Shown here one piece after another: positions 1 through 11,594 of a stretch of 64,000 nucleotides of DNA. The stretch's first letter is position 1; the number at the start of each line of letters is the position of its first letter. Source of the stretch: Prosapia bicincta (lineage: Eukaryota > Arthropoda > Insecta > Hemiptera > Cercopidae); NCBI GenBank assembly GCA_036971475.1, contig JBAIZL010000376.1, positions 7,022,501 to 7,086,500 of the forward strand, read 5' to 3'. Under the pieces are notes generated by a model. It searched no databases, had not been told where the DNA came from, and saw nothing but the letters and a program-made list of their open reading frames with translations. The position numbers and the translations under genes are program-made.

Positions 1-3000
1 TAAAATATATTAGTCCTACATAATATATTTTAGAGCATTTTTTCAGTCATTATTGTTTTATAAGTAACACATAAAATGGTAAATGTATATCATGGTATGT
101 TAAGCATTTGAGTTGTTTTCACGTGACACTTTATGAACTCAATATAAATATACAAACTTTTTTCTCATTAATATTTGGACAATTTTTTTTTTTTTTTTTG
201 TAAATGAAGGTCTTAATTTCTTCTAACAATTTGTCAGGTAGTAACGAATTCACATAAAAAAATACACACACTCACACTGCCGCGGCCAAAACTCTCTTGT
301 TGGCGCTAATCTCGCTTCCAGCCCCTGTTACGACATCCTCAGCCGTGTATGTTTTACGCTCTACATTGACTTACTTATGTGATGATGGGTGCTGTAGAAC
401 TGAAACGTGACAGTTCAGCCGCGGTCAAAATATGATCCCACCCGACTTACCATGTCCTGGTACCTGTAGTGTGTCGAGTATGATCTGCCAGTGGATAAAA
501 TCCCTGGACTTCATTTATAAAACCAACCATAATGCTCCATCTCATTTAGATAGATTTTAAGCTCATTATAAATTATTTGATCAATGTTAAAAGGAATGTA
601 ATTACTTGCCATTGCTTAAATATTTATTATAATTCTTTTTAATAACTTGATTTGAAATGTTTGCTTTTATTTTTAAAATGGTTGGAAAAATTCTAGAAAT
701 TTTATTACTGATTTACCACAGGTTAATAATAATAATAATGTTTAAACATTTTGCAGTTTTAACTTGATTTTTAATTAATTAGTAATTTAAACAATATTCT
801 ACTAAAATTCACTCTTGACATTTATATCTCAAAGTTTTATTTTATTTTCTCTGAACAAAAGCAAATTTTACTTAAAATAATGGTTCTCAAATGCTCTTGT
901 TGTTTTGATAGATGTATATAAATTATTCTTCTAACACAAATTTATAAAATTTACAACTTTGAATAGAATATGAGAAATATTTATATCAAATGTCCATTAT
1001 TCATGGACATTTTATTTCATGTCCATTATTTTGTTTTTAGAAGTAAGCGCAAGTTTACTTCCAAATCATTTAAATTTCAATTTATATTTGTGCTCCCAAA
1101 TATAAATCTAAAAGATTCGTACAACAAATCTATAGGATTTTCTTTATTACATATTTTTAATACTGGTTGTATGATGTAATTTTAATGGACATAAAATAAA
1201 TTATATTAACCAAGGTTTATAATTTAAAATTCTTTATTGAAATTCTCGTTCAATTTTCTCGTTGAATTTAAATATATAATGTTATTAATGACATTAGATT
1301 TTCTTTGTCTTAACTTGTTAAATTTGACCTTCTAACAATTAATTACACTTTTTTCTTGGTATTATTAATATAAATTTGAATAATTTATATTTAATCTCCA
1401 CCATTTAGATACTTTTCCAATAAAAATTCAGTTGCCTATATATTTTTTTTCTAATGAAAAATCGAATTGATAATAATTTTGTATTTAATGAAATCTCTAT
1501 TTATAATTTTGAAATTTGTATTTAAATTTAAAAATGGTTATTTCGTTATTAAGATTTTGACTTGCCCCAAAAATCTTCACTGCACCTCGCTCCTCTTCTC
1601 CCAAGTTTGGATCCCTGGAGTTTAGAATGTTCTAGCGGACGCAACTGAACGATTTAAGGCCGTCTTTAATACTGCTAAGTTCCATTAAAAAAATTATCGA
1701 ATCGGCGGTTGAAGAACTCACCATCTCCACTTCCATCTTAAGCCTTGGATTAAGGTTTAGCCTCGGAACGGCATCTGGCAGTCCATGGTTCTGGATGTCC
1801 GTCTTCTCCTAGCACTGAATCACCTCTCCTCTTTTCTCATAAAACGGGGTTCCCCCTCATTCGTTTTGTTAGCCAAAAACCAGCCATTTGGACCGGCTTT
1901 GTTTACTTATTCTGATATCGAATAGGTTTGGCCCGCTACTTTCACTTCCACTATTCCGTTTTAAAATCTTTATTTTGAATAATTTTAGCGATTTTGCCTT
2001 CTGTTGTAAAATCTGTATATTTTGAGACGGTTCTTTGGCCGTCATCAACTATCATCGATATTTTGAAATGACCAGAAAAATCCATAATACACAATAGTGA
2101 AAACAGAATTTAAAAACTCAAATAATAAAAATGTTACAGAAATTTTAAAAATAATAGACATTTTTCAGTGTTCTAAAACAGATAACAAAATTATGCAGGT
2201 TAAAACTAATACGTTGTCCAACCCGCCCGCACAAGAAACAAGCACGGAGATAGCGACGATCTTAGAGTGGAGGGGAAGGGTTACATAGCCGCAATAAATA
2301 CAAAAACTTAGGGACCTGTAAGGCAGTCTGTAAAAAATTTTTAATACGAGGTGCTAACGGCCGTAATTTAAGATCGCGCCTAGAACCACCATAAGGCCAG
2401 ATGGGACCAAATCATTACGCGTCTACCGTCTAAGACCATCCATGGACAAGGACTCCAGACTCATCCTCCAGGACGCGGACAAGGAGAAAGACTTCCATCG
2501 ACTGACCAAGGATGGCAACTTCCGATTTCCAGGGACCTGTGAATCCAGACGAGAGGACTCTAGGGCCGGCAGGAAATCTTTGGCAAGCCATTTTCTCTAT
2601 TATATACAAATTAACGTCAAACGTAGTCAGTAGTTAAATTTATTAAATTCGAATTACAAATTAAACTTAAACTATGACTTCACTCTATGTTGAAAAATTA
2701 AATATTTCATTGTTCAATTTTAATTAAAAATTAGCTTTATATGTTATAATATTTTCTGTCATTTAAAAATTAAATAATTTCTATTACTTTGTTCGGCAAT
2801 ACAATTATTTTATTCCTAGGATTCACAATAAAACTATAGGTCGAGTGGTCGACAAAAACGAATCTGATATTTAGTAGTAAGTATAAGGTACTATTTCTAA
2901 TAAAAAAGGCACTATTTGATTTTAAAAACTGAAATTCAATAACATAATTTTTTATTGGTTTTACGTCTGTGTCTTATCGTCTAGTAGAAATGTTATTTAT

Positions 3001-6000
3001 TCTCTGTCTATTTTTTTAGTAGAAATGTTAAAAAGTTACATTTACACGTTAGACAAGTTGTTAAAATCATTGGCGTCACAATTTCTGGTGCAACTCTAAA
3101 ATGCTAAATTAAAGCTTGTGTTGTAAGTTTGTATTTACAAATTTACAAAACATCCAAACAATTAGGAGGCAGAGATGAAAAAAACCTTGAATAAATAACT
3201 GCAAGTGTTGATAGCCTGTCCTTGAAGACAAGAGACAGCTGTTGAACAGCTGATGTCAACGCTTGGCTCCAGCTGAGTTGTCTGGATCGGACTCAAATCG
3301 GCTTAGGCTCAGCCCAGGCTTCAAATCTAACGCTTGGAACATTTATTTCAAGCTATCTTGGTTACATTTTGGATTTGATATAGAATCTACGTTTCTACTC
3401 ATTTACCATTACGAATGGTAGCAAGCTGGTGAAGTCTGTAGAATCTGAAAGTGTGAATGTTAAATGAAGAAGTAAAATACTACTTTAAAAGATAATACGC
3501 AAGTGTGATTTAAACATAATTCTTTTAAGTGAAGAAATCTTTTAAGTGATTTTACCTCACTTTAGAGAAGTCAATCAGTCGAAGTATCATATCAGTGACT
3601 AACATTTGCATCAGATGTCTATAATGAGAAATATATGACAGTGTGTCGGGATGATACCTTTACCAGAGGCACCTGAGTGAACAGCCGCAGCTATGTAGAT
3701 TCTCCTAGGACCATCGTTTGGTCAAATAAGGAACTAGACGGGCCTAATTGAAATAGACTTTCAATGATACCGACTCTAAGACCTTAACTTACGATTCCTA
3801 TAGTGACCGCAGCGACAGACCGTAGCTACAGGCTGCAACAGATGTGTCACTGACTTTTGCAGTTGGGTTAAGTTTGATCACGGCGACAGGTTGATCTCGC
3901 AGTTACTTTTAAGTGTAGGCACAGATATAGGTCTTTATTCCACAGCCTTTATTTCATAGACAGATAGGATTAGACTTTAATGTCTCTTTGCTTCTGCTTT
4001 TAATACAGGTAGCAAAATTAAAAGATCTTCAACAGTATAGCTGCTAAACCAATCTACATCATTGCCCTGCTTATGTAATGACTGTAAAGAGGTTTGTCTG
4101 TTTTTCTCTCTCTCTAAATATTTAGCATTTCATATTCTATACTTCGTTTTCGGCGTTTTACTATTCCTTGGGTTTGTTGTAAGAAGTCTTCAGCAACGTT
4201 GCCATCATCACTTCGTCGCTTTTGATTGGAGATGTTGTTATATTCGAACGTCCAGATCAGTATACATAATAATACATCTACAAATCTGTGACTTGGAAGA
4301 AAAAAATAAATAAGACATTTGCTATCTCACCACCAAAATATTAGTCAGGTACAGATATAATGATACCTCATTTTCTGATAGGAAAAGAAATATTTGCACT
4401 GAGCAGTTATATGATGAAACCATATCCTAGAAAGATGGGAAGATAGGAAATCAGTTAAAGAATACTGATTGGGCAGGGATTGCATGAGTAACAGAAAACG
4501 CTTTTGAGCTATTAAGTCAAGTATACAGAATATTTTGTACATATGAAATCAGCCACATCAGTACTGTCGCCACCAATCTGTCGCTACAATCTGCATTCTG
4601 CAGTCTGCGGTTTTGCAGTATGCGGCCACCATCGGAATCGTGCCTTTACACCGTGTGGATCTGAGTCATTGGAAGTTGATTCTCAAGACGCTGTTTATTT
4701 AAGCCTTTTAAGAACGGGTAAAGGAAGGGCAAGTTATGAAGTAATTGTGGCTTGCTGTGGTTGCCAACTACGGACCTTACTTTAATGTCTCGTGACTTGT
4801 AGACTTCGGTCAGAATACAATCCTGGTTGAATGATCGCCTCAGTGCGCGGTTTATGTCTTTAGCTAGGCTGGAGCTTATTACTTGGGCCTAGAGGCGTGG
4901 CTTGAACTTCTATTCAGGATCATCGCCTTCTCAGGCCGGTATAAACAAGGTCGTGCCATGGTTTTAGGTATGCTAAAGTTTTCCGGTGTAAACTATTGGG
5001 GCCAGCTGGAAGGTACCAGAGTGATCGATAGGGAAACTGTACTACCTTTTCAAAAACATGTTTTGTTGTGTTCATATGTGAGCTTAATCTGAACTTATCT
5101 TATTTTTAATATTACAGGTACTGCACTCTCTCAAAATTATAATCTTTCCTATTAGGATACACTTTTTACACTAAAACCGAGATGTTTTTAGCTGAACAAA
5201 ATTTGTTTCCCGTAAAATGATTTTATTATACTTTTAACCAAATTCAACATATTTTTTTCTGCTGGAATCCTTTTTTAAATTAAATTAAAATCATAACAGC
5301 AACAAAACTTTTAATAAAATTTTCTATTACCTGTAAATAGCTTTTATCTCTTATTGTTTACCCAAGAAATAAAAAGTTTTTTTTCACATACTCGTACACT
5401 AATCACTACTTATGTAACCGGATTATAGTCGTCAAAGAATCTCATATAACCGTTGCTAACTAATATCCGTTACCACAATATCAGCATAACCTTTTGTTTC
5501 GCCTCTGTCACTAATTTGTCAGTGAATGAAAAATCTATGAACAACACACATTGTCTCAGTATATCAAATGCAATCAATGTCAGTGAATATATTTAAATTC
5601 TGTTTTTGCAGATTTATTTACAGCGACTATTACTCAAACCTTCATCTTAAGATTTACTGGGTGGGTGATCCCAGAATTTGCATGATAGAAAATATGCCTA
5701 CCTTCAACCTTACTTCCAGCCGCTTAGTTGTAACTAGTAGTAGCTAGAAATATCTGTTGTGTAGCTTGACCTACCGAATCTGTCTCCTTCCTCTCTCTGC
5801 TCTTACTAGTTATCACGTATTCGTCCTTTAGTCTTCCTTCAAGGAAGGACTGTAGACTTGGCTAATCATGGCAACTGGTCATTAGTGAAAGTGCATTTTT
5901 TGCACGTTGATATTGAAAGAATTGTATATCCTAATGTTTGATTTTTTAAAAAAATACTGTATACTTATATTACTATTAGACTAATTTTCTTCGGCGCCGT

Positions 6001-6018
6001 CGAAAGAAATAGAAGACA
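1..6018. other. Flanking AT-rich DNA without recognisable genes
   Basis: No convincing coding region is visible. Most of the stretch is AT-rich with only short chance ORFs. Two islands, about 1560-2640 and 3180-5090, are more GC-rich and look like decayed repeats; only one repeat (4795-5030) could be matched inside the window. A poly-T run lies near 183-199. Confidence 0.6.
4795..5030 (+). repeat. Dispersed repeat, copy 1 (unclassified)
   Basis: This segment resembles the reverse complement of about 59400-59680. Shared landmarks are TAGCTAGGCTGGAGCTTA, then GGCG..CTTGAACTT, CTTCTCAG, ACAAGGTC.TGCCATGG and TTTTAGGT in the same order and similar spacing. No protein motif is evident, so it may be a non-autonomous element or an untranslated part of one. 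Confidence 0.55.
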
Positions 6019-6370
6019 CCTTAATAGGCGTGAGTAAAACTATGTCGAGAGAATTTCCAAAATTGCACCCTAATAATAGAACGTTTTATATGAAACTACA
6101 TTTCCGTTTTAACAATGATTTTACAAATTGTATTTTTCTTTTTAAAATTTTGATTACCAATTTGCAGAACCTAATACTATTGTCCCATTCTCTAATAATC
6201 TTATTCACTGAATGTAATTTTACTCACTAAATTTCACCACACCGTAACTTTGGTCTGGTTGGAACGTCAATACTTTTGAGAATATCAATACCCTTATGAA
6301 AGCATGCAAAAATTCACTACTCCGATGATTTCATAAGCTTTGATTGCGTAATACCCATGATAAATGTTTA

Positions 6371-6376
6371 TATAAG
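6371..6376. other. Left target-site duplication of element A (TATAAG)
   Basis: TATAAG lies immediately before AGTAGTAAGG. The same six bases follow the mirrored end at 22456-22461. Six-base duplications are the known hallmark of Polinton integration. Confidence 0.8.
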
Positions 6377-6541
6377 AGTAGTAAGGGGTTTGCTGTTCCC
6401 ACCGGGCGTACGCAGCCGGTTCTGCCGGGTGTACGTAAATTACGTCATCACGTTGCCCCTTCCTTGGCGGGGAGCCCAGCTCTCCCCCCTCTCAGTTCTC
6501 TGGTTCAGACAAGTCTATCGCGTTGTGTAATACGTAAATTG
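6377..6541 (+). repeat. Element A terminal inverted repeat, left (short form)
   Basis: About 165 bp matches the reverse complement of 22132-22455. It is GC-rich compared with its surroundings and starts with 5'-AG. Relative to the right end it lacks 156 bp, a loss that fits exactly between two copies of GAGAACTG present at the right end (22175 and 22331). Confidence 0.8.
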
Positions 6542-7554
6542 GACGTAAGAGGATAGAAATAGAATTGGCACAGCATCACTACACGCGTCTAGAAAAACCT
6601 TAGACGAAACAGTGTCAACAATTAGCAGACAATTATAAAAATCAACAGAAAATATTGCTACAAATAAACACAAGTAATATTTTAAAAAATGTTTAGAGTA
6701 AATTCCCACTGAGGTCGACAAAGAAAAATTTTATTTAAGTTAATTTTTATGTTAAAATAACAACTGATATAAATATGTATATACACATGATATAATCCAA
6801 TATTAAATGCAAAATAGAAATCCCCTTTCTTGAAATTTTCCATTTTTTTCTCTACACAGAATATGGTGTTGGACTATTATTTTTGTCCCATCCCTACAGA
6901 AGGTATCTTTGTCTACAGTTTTAGTAAAATAAGGCAAGGGAGGAACAAGATGAATATCGGTAGAATTAAAATGCGCGTATTGCAATGCCTAGTAGTGGTC
7001 GTAATGGAGAATGTAAGGCCCACTTGTCAGAAACATAGGTCCTTATTTTACTGTATCGAGATGTTTCTAAGGATAGGCATGTTTCCCGTATAAGGATATA
7101 TATATGTTTAGTATGTTTTCTTGTAAAATAATCAAAAACAACTGAAATTATTCAAGTACAAGAATTACTTATTAATTTCTTATTTCCACTCTATTTATAT
7201 ACTTCGAATGCTTCACATACATTCATTCTTAATCCTTTATTTTTATCTTTTTTAAGTTTATTATTTCAATATTTGGAAATTGGTGGTTATTATTAGTACC
7301 ATGATTTAACATATGTTTTATATCTTGAATTATTATATTGATTCAGTCTTGATGATGTTGGTACTGTTTAATGTCGGTATTATAGTGTCTGCCGTCGCTG
7401 TCCGATTTCTAAACTCCATCTGTATGTTTTCTTATTGTAGCGGTGTTACACCGATATGCTCCTTTCACGGCTTTACTGATTGTTTCCCCTTGATAGTTTG
7501 GGTCTTCCCTATCTTTTTTCTCCGGTGGCGTCCATTCCCTAGGAACTCTTGGTA

Positions 7555-7787
7555 ATCTGCGACATCCAATGTTTCTCGTCTAAAGAATGACATGATCTCC
7601 TAAGAGAGTCCATTTTTACTTCGTTTATCTTGCTCTTGTCTGTTTGAAACATTATCCACGTTTCTGCACTGTACGTCAAGGTACTCTTTACTACAGTGTT
7701 ATATTTTCGTAGGGATGAGTTTGTAAGGGAATATTATGGATATAGTTACAACAAGGATAAGCAGATACGGAGGTAGTGGACGTGAGT
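7555..7787 (-). pseudogene. Non-LTR reverse transcriptase C-terminal fragment (IR1 left copy)
   Basis: Read on the minus strand, the segment encodes a run resembling the end of many non-LTR reverse transcriptases (YSAETW, then DKSKINEV, then LRR). Stop codons follow soon after. It is the mirror copy of the fragment at 15382-15620 and lies at the inner edge of IR1, so it entered the element before the inverted duplication. Confidence 0.5.
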
Positions 7788-7903
7788 GTAGAGGATTAGC
7801 TTCGTAAAAGGAACGAACGTTTTGAAACGGAAATTTGGTTATCACGAATTATTTCGTTATATTTTGTCAGTTCGTTGAACGACGCCGCGAGTTCAACACA
7901 AGA

Positions 7904-9460
7904 ATGTTTTTTCTAATGATATATTTTGTGATTATTGCGTTTGTAAATACGTATCCTGTTAGAGAGGAATTGTTTGATGCTAATGTGTGCGTAGGGAAAG
8001 GAAAAAGCTGTACGGATAAGAATTATAATTTTGTTGTAAGTTATTTACATAAATTTGGATATTTGAACGCGTCATCAATTGGTTTGGCGAACATCAATTC
8101 AACATTTGTGACTGATGCTTTACATCTCTTTCAAGAGACATACAATATAAATACTAATGGTAAAATTGACAATGCTACTTTAGAATTTATGAAAAAACCG
8201 CGATGTGGTCTTAAAGACTCTATACTGCCTTTTAAACTCCATCATGTGAAATGGCGTAAAAAAGTATTGGGCTATCATTTTGTTTTAGCAACGACCCAAA
8301 TAAATGAGTTAACAAGACAGGCTTTTAACGCTTGGGAAAAACATACCGATTTGGTTTTTGTGAAAGATAGGGTCCAACCGGATATATTACTTTCCTTTAA
8401 ACGGACCAGGCACACGTTTGAAAAATCTCCAAATTATTGTTCATATCCACTTGACGCCAATTTACTGGGACACGCGTTTTTACCCCATATAGACCAATCA
8501 ACTCGAGAAATCCATTTAAATAGCGATGCAGATTGGTGTTTAGAAAACAATATTAAAAAATGCGGTTCAGGTAAACATTTCCTATTAAATGTTTTAATAC
8601 ACGAAATAGGACATGCATTGGGAATATCACATTCCAATCGTTTAGATTCAATTATGTATCCATATTATAAAAGCGATTTGGCTGATCTTGGAGAAGACGA
8701 CATTTTCGCCATACAGACGTTATACGGAAAGAAAAAAAAGATAACATCAACTACATTGAAACCGAAAACCTTGCCTACAAAGAAAGTGGAAGACGTTGTT
8801 ACGCCGAATTTGTGCAATTTGAAAAATCTAAAAACGTTTTTAGTTGTTAATAAAGAATTGTATATATTTCACGAAAAATGGATTTGGTCAGTAATGTTGG
8901 GTAATAAATATGTTGACAAAGTTCAAAAAATTGTAGAATGGTTGCCGTTTTTATCACCGAATTTTACAAAAATAGATTTTATTTATCAGAGACCATCTGG
9001 TGAAATTGTATTCTTCGCAGAAGAGCAGATATTTATGATAGAATATCCATCTCTAAAATTAGTTAAAGATTACCCGAAACATATTTCCTTTTTGGGTGGT
9101 GGAAGCCAGATGAAAATACACGGGGTTGTGAATTCGTATAGGGGAATCACCTATATTTTTTTCAATGACATTTACTTTTTGGAACTAGATGAAAAAGTAT
9201 TTCATGTCAAGAAATACGGCTACATTTCAAACGACTTTCCATTTTTACCGACCCATATGGAGTCTGTATTTAGATATACAAACGGATTGTTATATTTTTT
9301 TAAAAACAATATTATTGTGCAATATAACGAATTTACGAAAAATATACAACAAACGATTGAAAATAATTTAGACGTCTTTGGAATAACATGTTTAAACACC
9401 GTCGCAAATAATGTCTCTGTTTTAAATAAATTAAAAAAATTGGTTTTGCAATTGTTGTAA
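7904..9460 (+). CDS. Secreted matrix metalloproteinase with hemopexin-like tail
   Basis: The 518-aa protein reads from ATG 7904; the reading frame extends upstream only through a TTG. It has a hydrophobic signal peptide (about residues 1-18) and a peptidoglycan-binding-like prodomain (about 30-90). A cysteine switch PRCGLKD (99-105) is followed by the catalytic zinc motif HEIGHALGISH (233-243) and a Met-turn SIMYP (249-253). From about residue 300 a weak hemopexin-like propeller can be inferred. All residues expected for a latent zinc endopeptidase are present. Baculoviruses and ascoviruses are known to carry MMP genes; in a Polinton it is unusual cargo. A role in breaching basement membrane or matrix is inference. 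Its codon use is AT-rich like neighbouring element A genes, and no introns are seen, unlike typical animal MMP genes. Confidence 0.92.
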   Translation: MFFLMIYFVIIAFVNTYPVREELFDANVCVGKGKSCTDKNYNFVVSYLHKFGYLNASSIGLANINSTFVTDALHLFQETYNINTNGKIDNATLEFMKKPRCGLKDSILPFKLHHVKWRKKVLGYHFVLATTQINELTRQAFNAWEKHTDLVFVKDRVQPDILLSFKRTRHTFEKSPNYCSYPLDANLLGHAFLPHIDQSTREIHLNSDADWCLENNIKKCGSGKHFLLNVLIHEIGHALGISHSNRLDSIMYPYYKSDLADLGEDDIFAIQTLYGKKKKITSTTLKPKTLPTKKVEDVVTPNLCNLKNLKTFLVVNKELYIFHEKWIWSVMLGNKYVDKVQKIVEWLPFLSPNFTKIDFIYQRPSGEIVFFAEEQIFMIEYPSLKLVKDYPKHISFLGGGSQMKIHGVVNSYRGITYIFFNDIYFLELDEKVFHVKKYGYISNDFPFLPTHMESVFRYTNGLLYFFKNNIIVQYNEFTKNIQQTIENNLDVFGITCLNTVANNVSVLNKLKKLVLQLL

Positions 9461-9758
9461 GCTGAAGGAGTAAAGAAGTTTTGTAATTGTACTCTGTGAG
9501 AATAAATATGTTTTGTAATTTTCCTTGTGTACATTATTTCAAATAACTGCCTTCTACAATATAGCGTCAAGGATAAACAGCATTAATGCAAGTGTTTTTA
9601 ATAATTGATGATGTAATAGGAAAAGACCAAGCAGTTGAGCATTTTAAACTGTCATTAAACTATAAATATCAGCATGCGGAACTCGTGAATGTAAGTACAG
9701 ATCTAAAAATAATTGAATGAGCCTGCATAATTAGGTGTTGACGTAAGAGTTGGAACTG
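9461..9758. other. Intergenic spacer between MMP and dUTPase
   Basis: The MMP stop is followed by AATAAA-like signals (AGAATAAATATG near 9500), consistent with polyadenylation of the MMP transcript. The remainder leads into the dUTPase promoter. No ORF of note is visible. Confidence 0.45.
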
Positions 9759-9833
9759 TATTTAAATACGTTGAGAGCCATCAGAATTAATTTCCAGTTC
9801 TTAGTGTCTGTTAGTTGCAAGAAGATATTGCAG
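9759..9833 (+). promoter_or_regulatory. Predicted dUTPase promoter and leader exon
   Basis: A TATA-like element TATTTAAATA at 9759-9768 is followed about 30 bp later by initiator-like sequence. A short leader then ends ATTGCAG|GTAAAT, a plausible splice donor at 9834. The leader has no ATG that would compete with the dUTPase start. Confidence 0.5.
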
Positions 9834-10297
9834 GTAAATATTATTTTATTAGGGTATAGAAATTTGACTCTAAAATAAAGTCTCATTTAATCAGAGCTTT
9901 TTGTAATTCGTAGTGTTTTCTAAATATTTCATTAGGGTTTAGAAATTTGTCTGTAAAATAAAGTCTCATTTAATCAGAGCTATAATTGTCATTTCGTTAA
10001 CATTGTTGTCAAAAAAAATGTTTTTCCTACATTTGCTTTTAAATAATAATTGTAATTTGTTTCATATCATTTTGTAGGTAAATATTATTTCATTAGGGAA
10101 TTAGGGTATAGAAATTTGACTCTAAAATAAAGTCTCATTTAATCAGAGCTTTTTGTAATTCGTTGACATTGTTATAATTGTCAAAAAAAATCTTAATAAA
10201 TAGTATTTGAATATTTGTTCTCTAAAAAGTTGTCAAAAAATGTTTTTCCTACATTTGCTTTTAAATATTAATTATAATTTGTTTCATATCATTTCAG
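9834..10297 (+). other. Predicted leader intron with internal repeats and a recursive-splice-like site
   Basis: The donor GTAAAT at 9834 pairs with an acceptor ATCATTTCAG ending at 10297, two bases before the dUTPase ATG. The intron contains three copies of a block built on AGAAATTTGACTCTAAAATA (about 9855, 9945 and 10105). It also holds two copies of a pyrimidine-rich block CTACATTTGCTTTTAAATA. At 10076-10079 an acceptor directly abuts a donor (AG|GT), as in recursive splice sites, probably a by-product of tandem duplication. Confidence 0.45.
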
Positions 10298-10298
10298 T

Positions 10299-10727
10299 AT
10301 GGAATTAGGGTACACAAAATTGACTGAAAATGCTTATGCTCCTGAAAAGGCAACTGTAAATGCAGCCGGTTTTGACCTCAGAAGTGCTTATGATTACGTA
10401 GTGCCTAAATTTGGAAAGTGTCTAGTAAACACAGATGTAGCCATTAAAATACCCCCCCAATGTTATGGTCGCATAGCGCCTCGTTCTGGGCTCGCATTGA
10501 CATATTTTCTAGATGTGGGTGCAGGGGTAATTGACAAAGATTTTACGGGTGGTCTTAAAGTTCTGTTATTTAATCATTCAAATAAAGATGTTTTTATAAA
10601 ACGGGGTGATAAAGTGGCCCAACTAATTTGTGAGATGTGTGCTTATCCCAAATTAATTGAAATAATTAATTTAGATGAAACTACGGAAAGGGGAGATAAG
10701 GGTTTTGGATCAACTGGCCTCAATTAA
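10299..10727 (+). CDS. dut: dUTP diphosphatase (dUTPase)
   Basis: This 142-aa trimeric-type dUTPase is full length for the family. It hydrolyses dUTP to dUMP and pyrophosphate, keeping uracil out of DNA. The five family motifs are visible in order: AGFDLRSA (24-31), the RSGLA loop (about 62-66), the catalytic-tyrosine region replaced by GAGVID (about 74-79), GDKVAQL (about 103-109), and C-terminal RGDKGFGSTG (131-140). The third motif lacks the usual YRG, reading DKDFTGG. dUTPases are common cargo of large DNA viruses and help replication in cells with low nucleotide pools. It lies between the MMP and a 139-aa ORF, all on the plus strand. Confidence 0.93.
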   Translation: MELGYTKLTENAYAPEKATVNAAGFDLRSAYDYVVPKFGKCLVNTDVAIKIPPQCYGRIAPRSGLALTYFLDVGAGVIDKDFTGGLKVLLFNHSNKDVFIKRGDKVAQLICEMCAYPKLIEIINLDETTERGDKGFGSTGLN

Positions 10728-10751
10728 TATATTTTTTTTTTCCTAATAGTT

Positions 10752-11171
10752 ATGTCGTCACAACCGTCGTCGTCGTCGCAAGCAGACAATGTCGATTTGG
10801 AAATAGTGGCCAACGAGGAGCAAGTACTTGCAGATGGTGGTCAACATGACAAAAATGTAGTAACATTTTTAGCATTAATTGAAACTTTATTCCTCGCAGG
10901 ATTAACGTCCGTTAGTAAATGGGAAATAGGAGTAGCCGCTATTTTTATTAACATACAAAAAAATAAGATTGTAGAGAATGAGTTCACCTCATTATATTTA
11001 CATTTAAAGCAAATTTATATAAATCTTAATGAACATTTCCACTCTACCGTAAATTCGCAGTATAAAATACCTAAATATTTAGACAAAGAATTAACAATTG
11101 AAGAGATTATTGAAATATTGGGTGGAAATGTTGGCCTAGCTCAAATACCGGCTATTTCAACCATTGATTAA
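10752..11171 (+). CDS. Unknown 139-aa protein
   Basis: The ORF starts with ATG 10752, 25 bases after the dUTPase stop. The first 30 residues are Ser/Gln-rich and then acidic, suggesting disorder. The remainder (about 36-130) is predicted mostly helical by eye, with a hydrophobic stretch at about 38-52 and no cysteines. I recognise no family. The tight spacing suggests it is expressed together with dUTPase. No counterpart was noticed in element B. It could be a rapidly evolving accessory or a regulatory protein. Confidence 0.55.
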   Translation: MSSQPSSSSQADNVDLEIVANEEQVLADGGQHDKNVVTFLALIETLFLAGLTSVSKWEIGVAAIFINIQKNKIVENEFTSLYLHLKQIYINLNEHFHSTVNSQYKIPKYLDKELTIEEIIEILGGNVGLAQIPAISTID

Positions 11172-11207
11172 TAACGAACACATTTATGTAAGCACAATTA
11201 TCAATTG

Positions 11208-11460
11208 AGAAAAAATATGTTGTAAAGATGTAAATGACTGTATGAGAAAACAAATTCATAGTTGGCAGGAAAAAGACGTTCCAGCTATTGAACATCGTAT
11301 TTATTCACCAAAATGTAAATTAGTTAATAAGTAAACAGGAAAAGATGTAAATTAGTTTGTATAAAATAAATGTTTCAATAGTTGGCAGGAAAAAGACGTT
11401 CCAGCTATTGAACATCGTATTTATTCACCAAAATGTAAATTAGTTAATAAGTAAACAGGA
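11208..11460 (+). pseudogene. Truncated BIR-gene fragments, partly tandem duplicated
   Basis: On the plus strand, two copies of the last ~28 codons of the BIR protein (from HSWQEKD to the stop) occur at about 11258-11332 and 11377-11451. The first copy is fused to an upstream piece ending MRKQ, so the central part of the BIR domain, including two zinc-binding cysteines, is deleted. The intact relative is at 21590-22021 on the opposite strand. The duplicated block is about 120 bp, with tails differing by one base. Confidence 0.8.
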
Positions 11461-11594
11461 AAGATGTAAATTAGTTTGTATAAAATAAATGTTTCAATTT
11501 ATGTGTTAAATAATTTATTTATTCACCTTTACATTGAGAAAAGATAATTGTCTATAATAATTTCTGTTACTGATTTTGAACGTAAACACACATG

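Larger units (their letters stand above)
6019..7787 (+). repeat. Large inverted repeat IR1, left arm
   Basis: The arm is repeated in reverse complement at 15382-17974. It contains 358 bp of flank, the left terminus of element A and about 1.2 kb of its interior, ending in a LINE scrap. The two arms are nearly identical except that the right arm holds an extra block of roughly 830 bp (about 16284-17117). The flank is duplicated along with the terminus, so this is a later inverted duplication rather than the native terminal repeat. Confidence 0.85.

Noticed and set aside
2097..2633. Two 63-aa ORFs in the left flank
   Set aside because: No motif, no start context and no counterpart; probably chance ORFs in a GC-richer island.
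6344..6556. 70-aa ORF across the element A terminus
   Set aside because: Non-coding terminal repeat; the ORF differs among the three copies and is not maintained.
7313..7555. 80-aa ORF identical to 15614-15856 on the other strand
   Set aside because: Identity is due to IR1; the sequence overlaps retroelement scraps and shows no protein family features.
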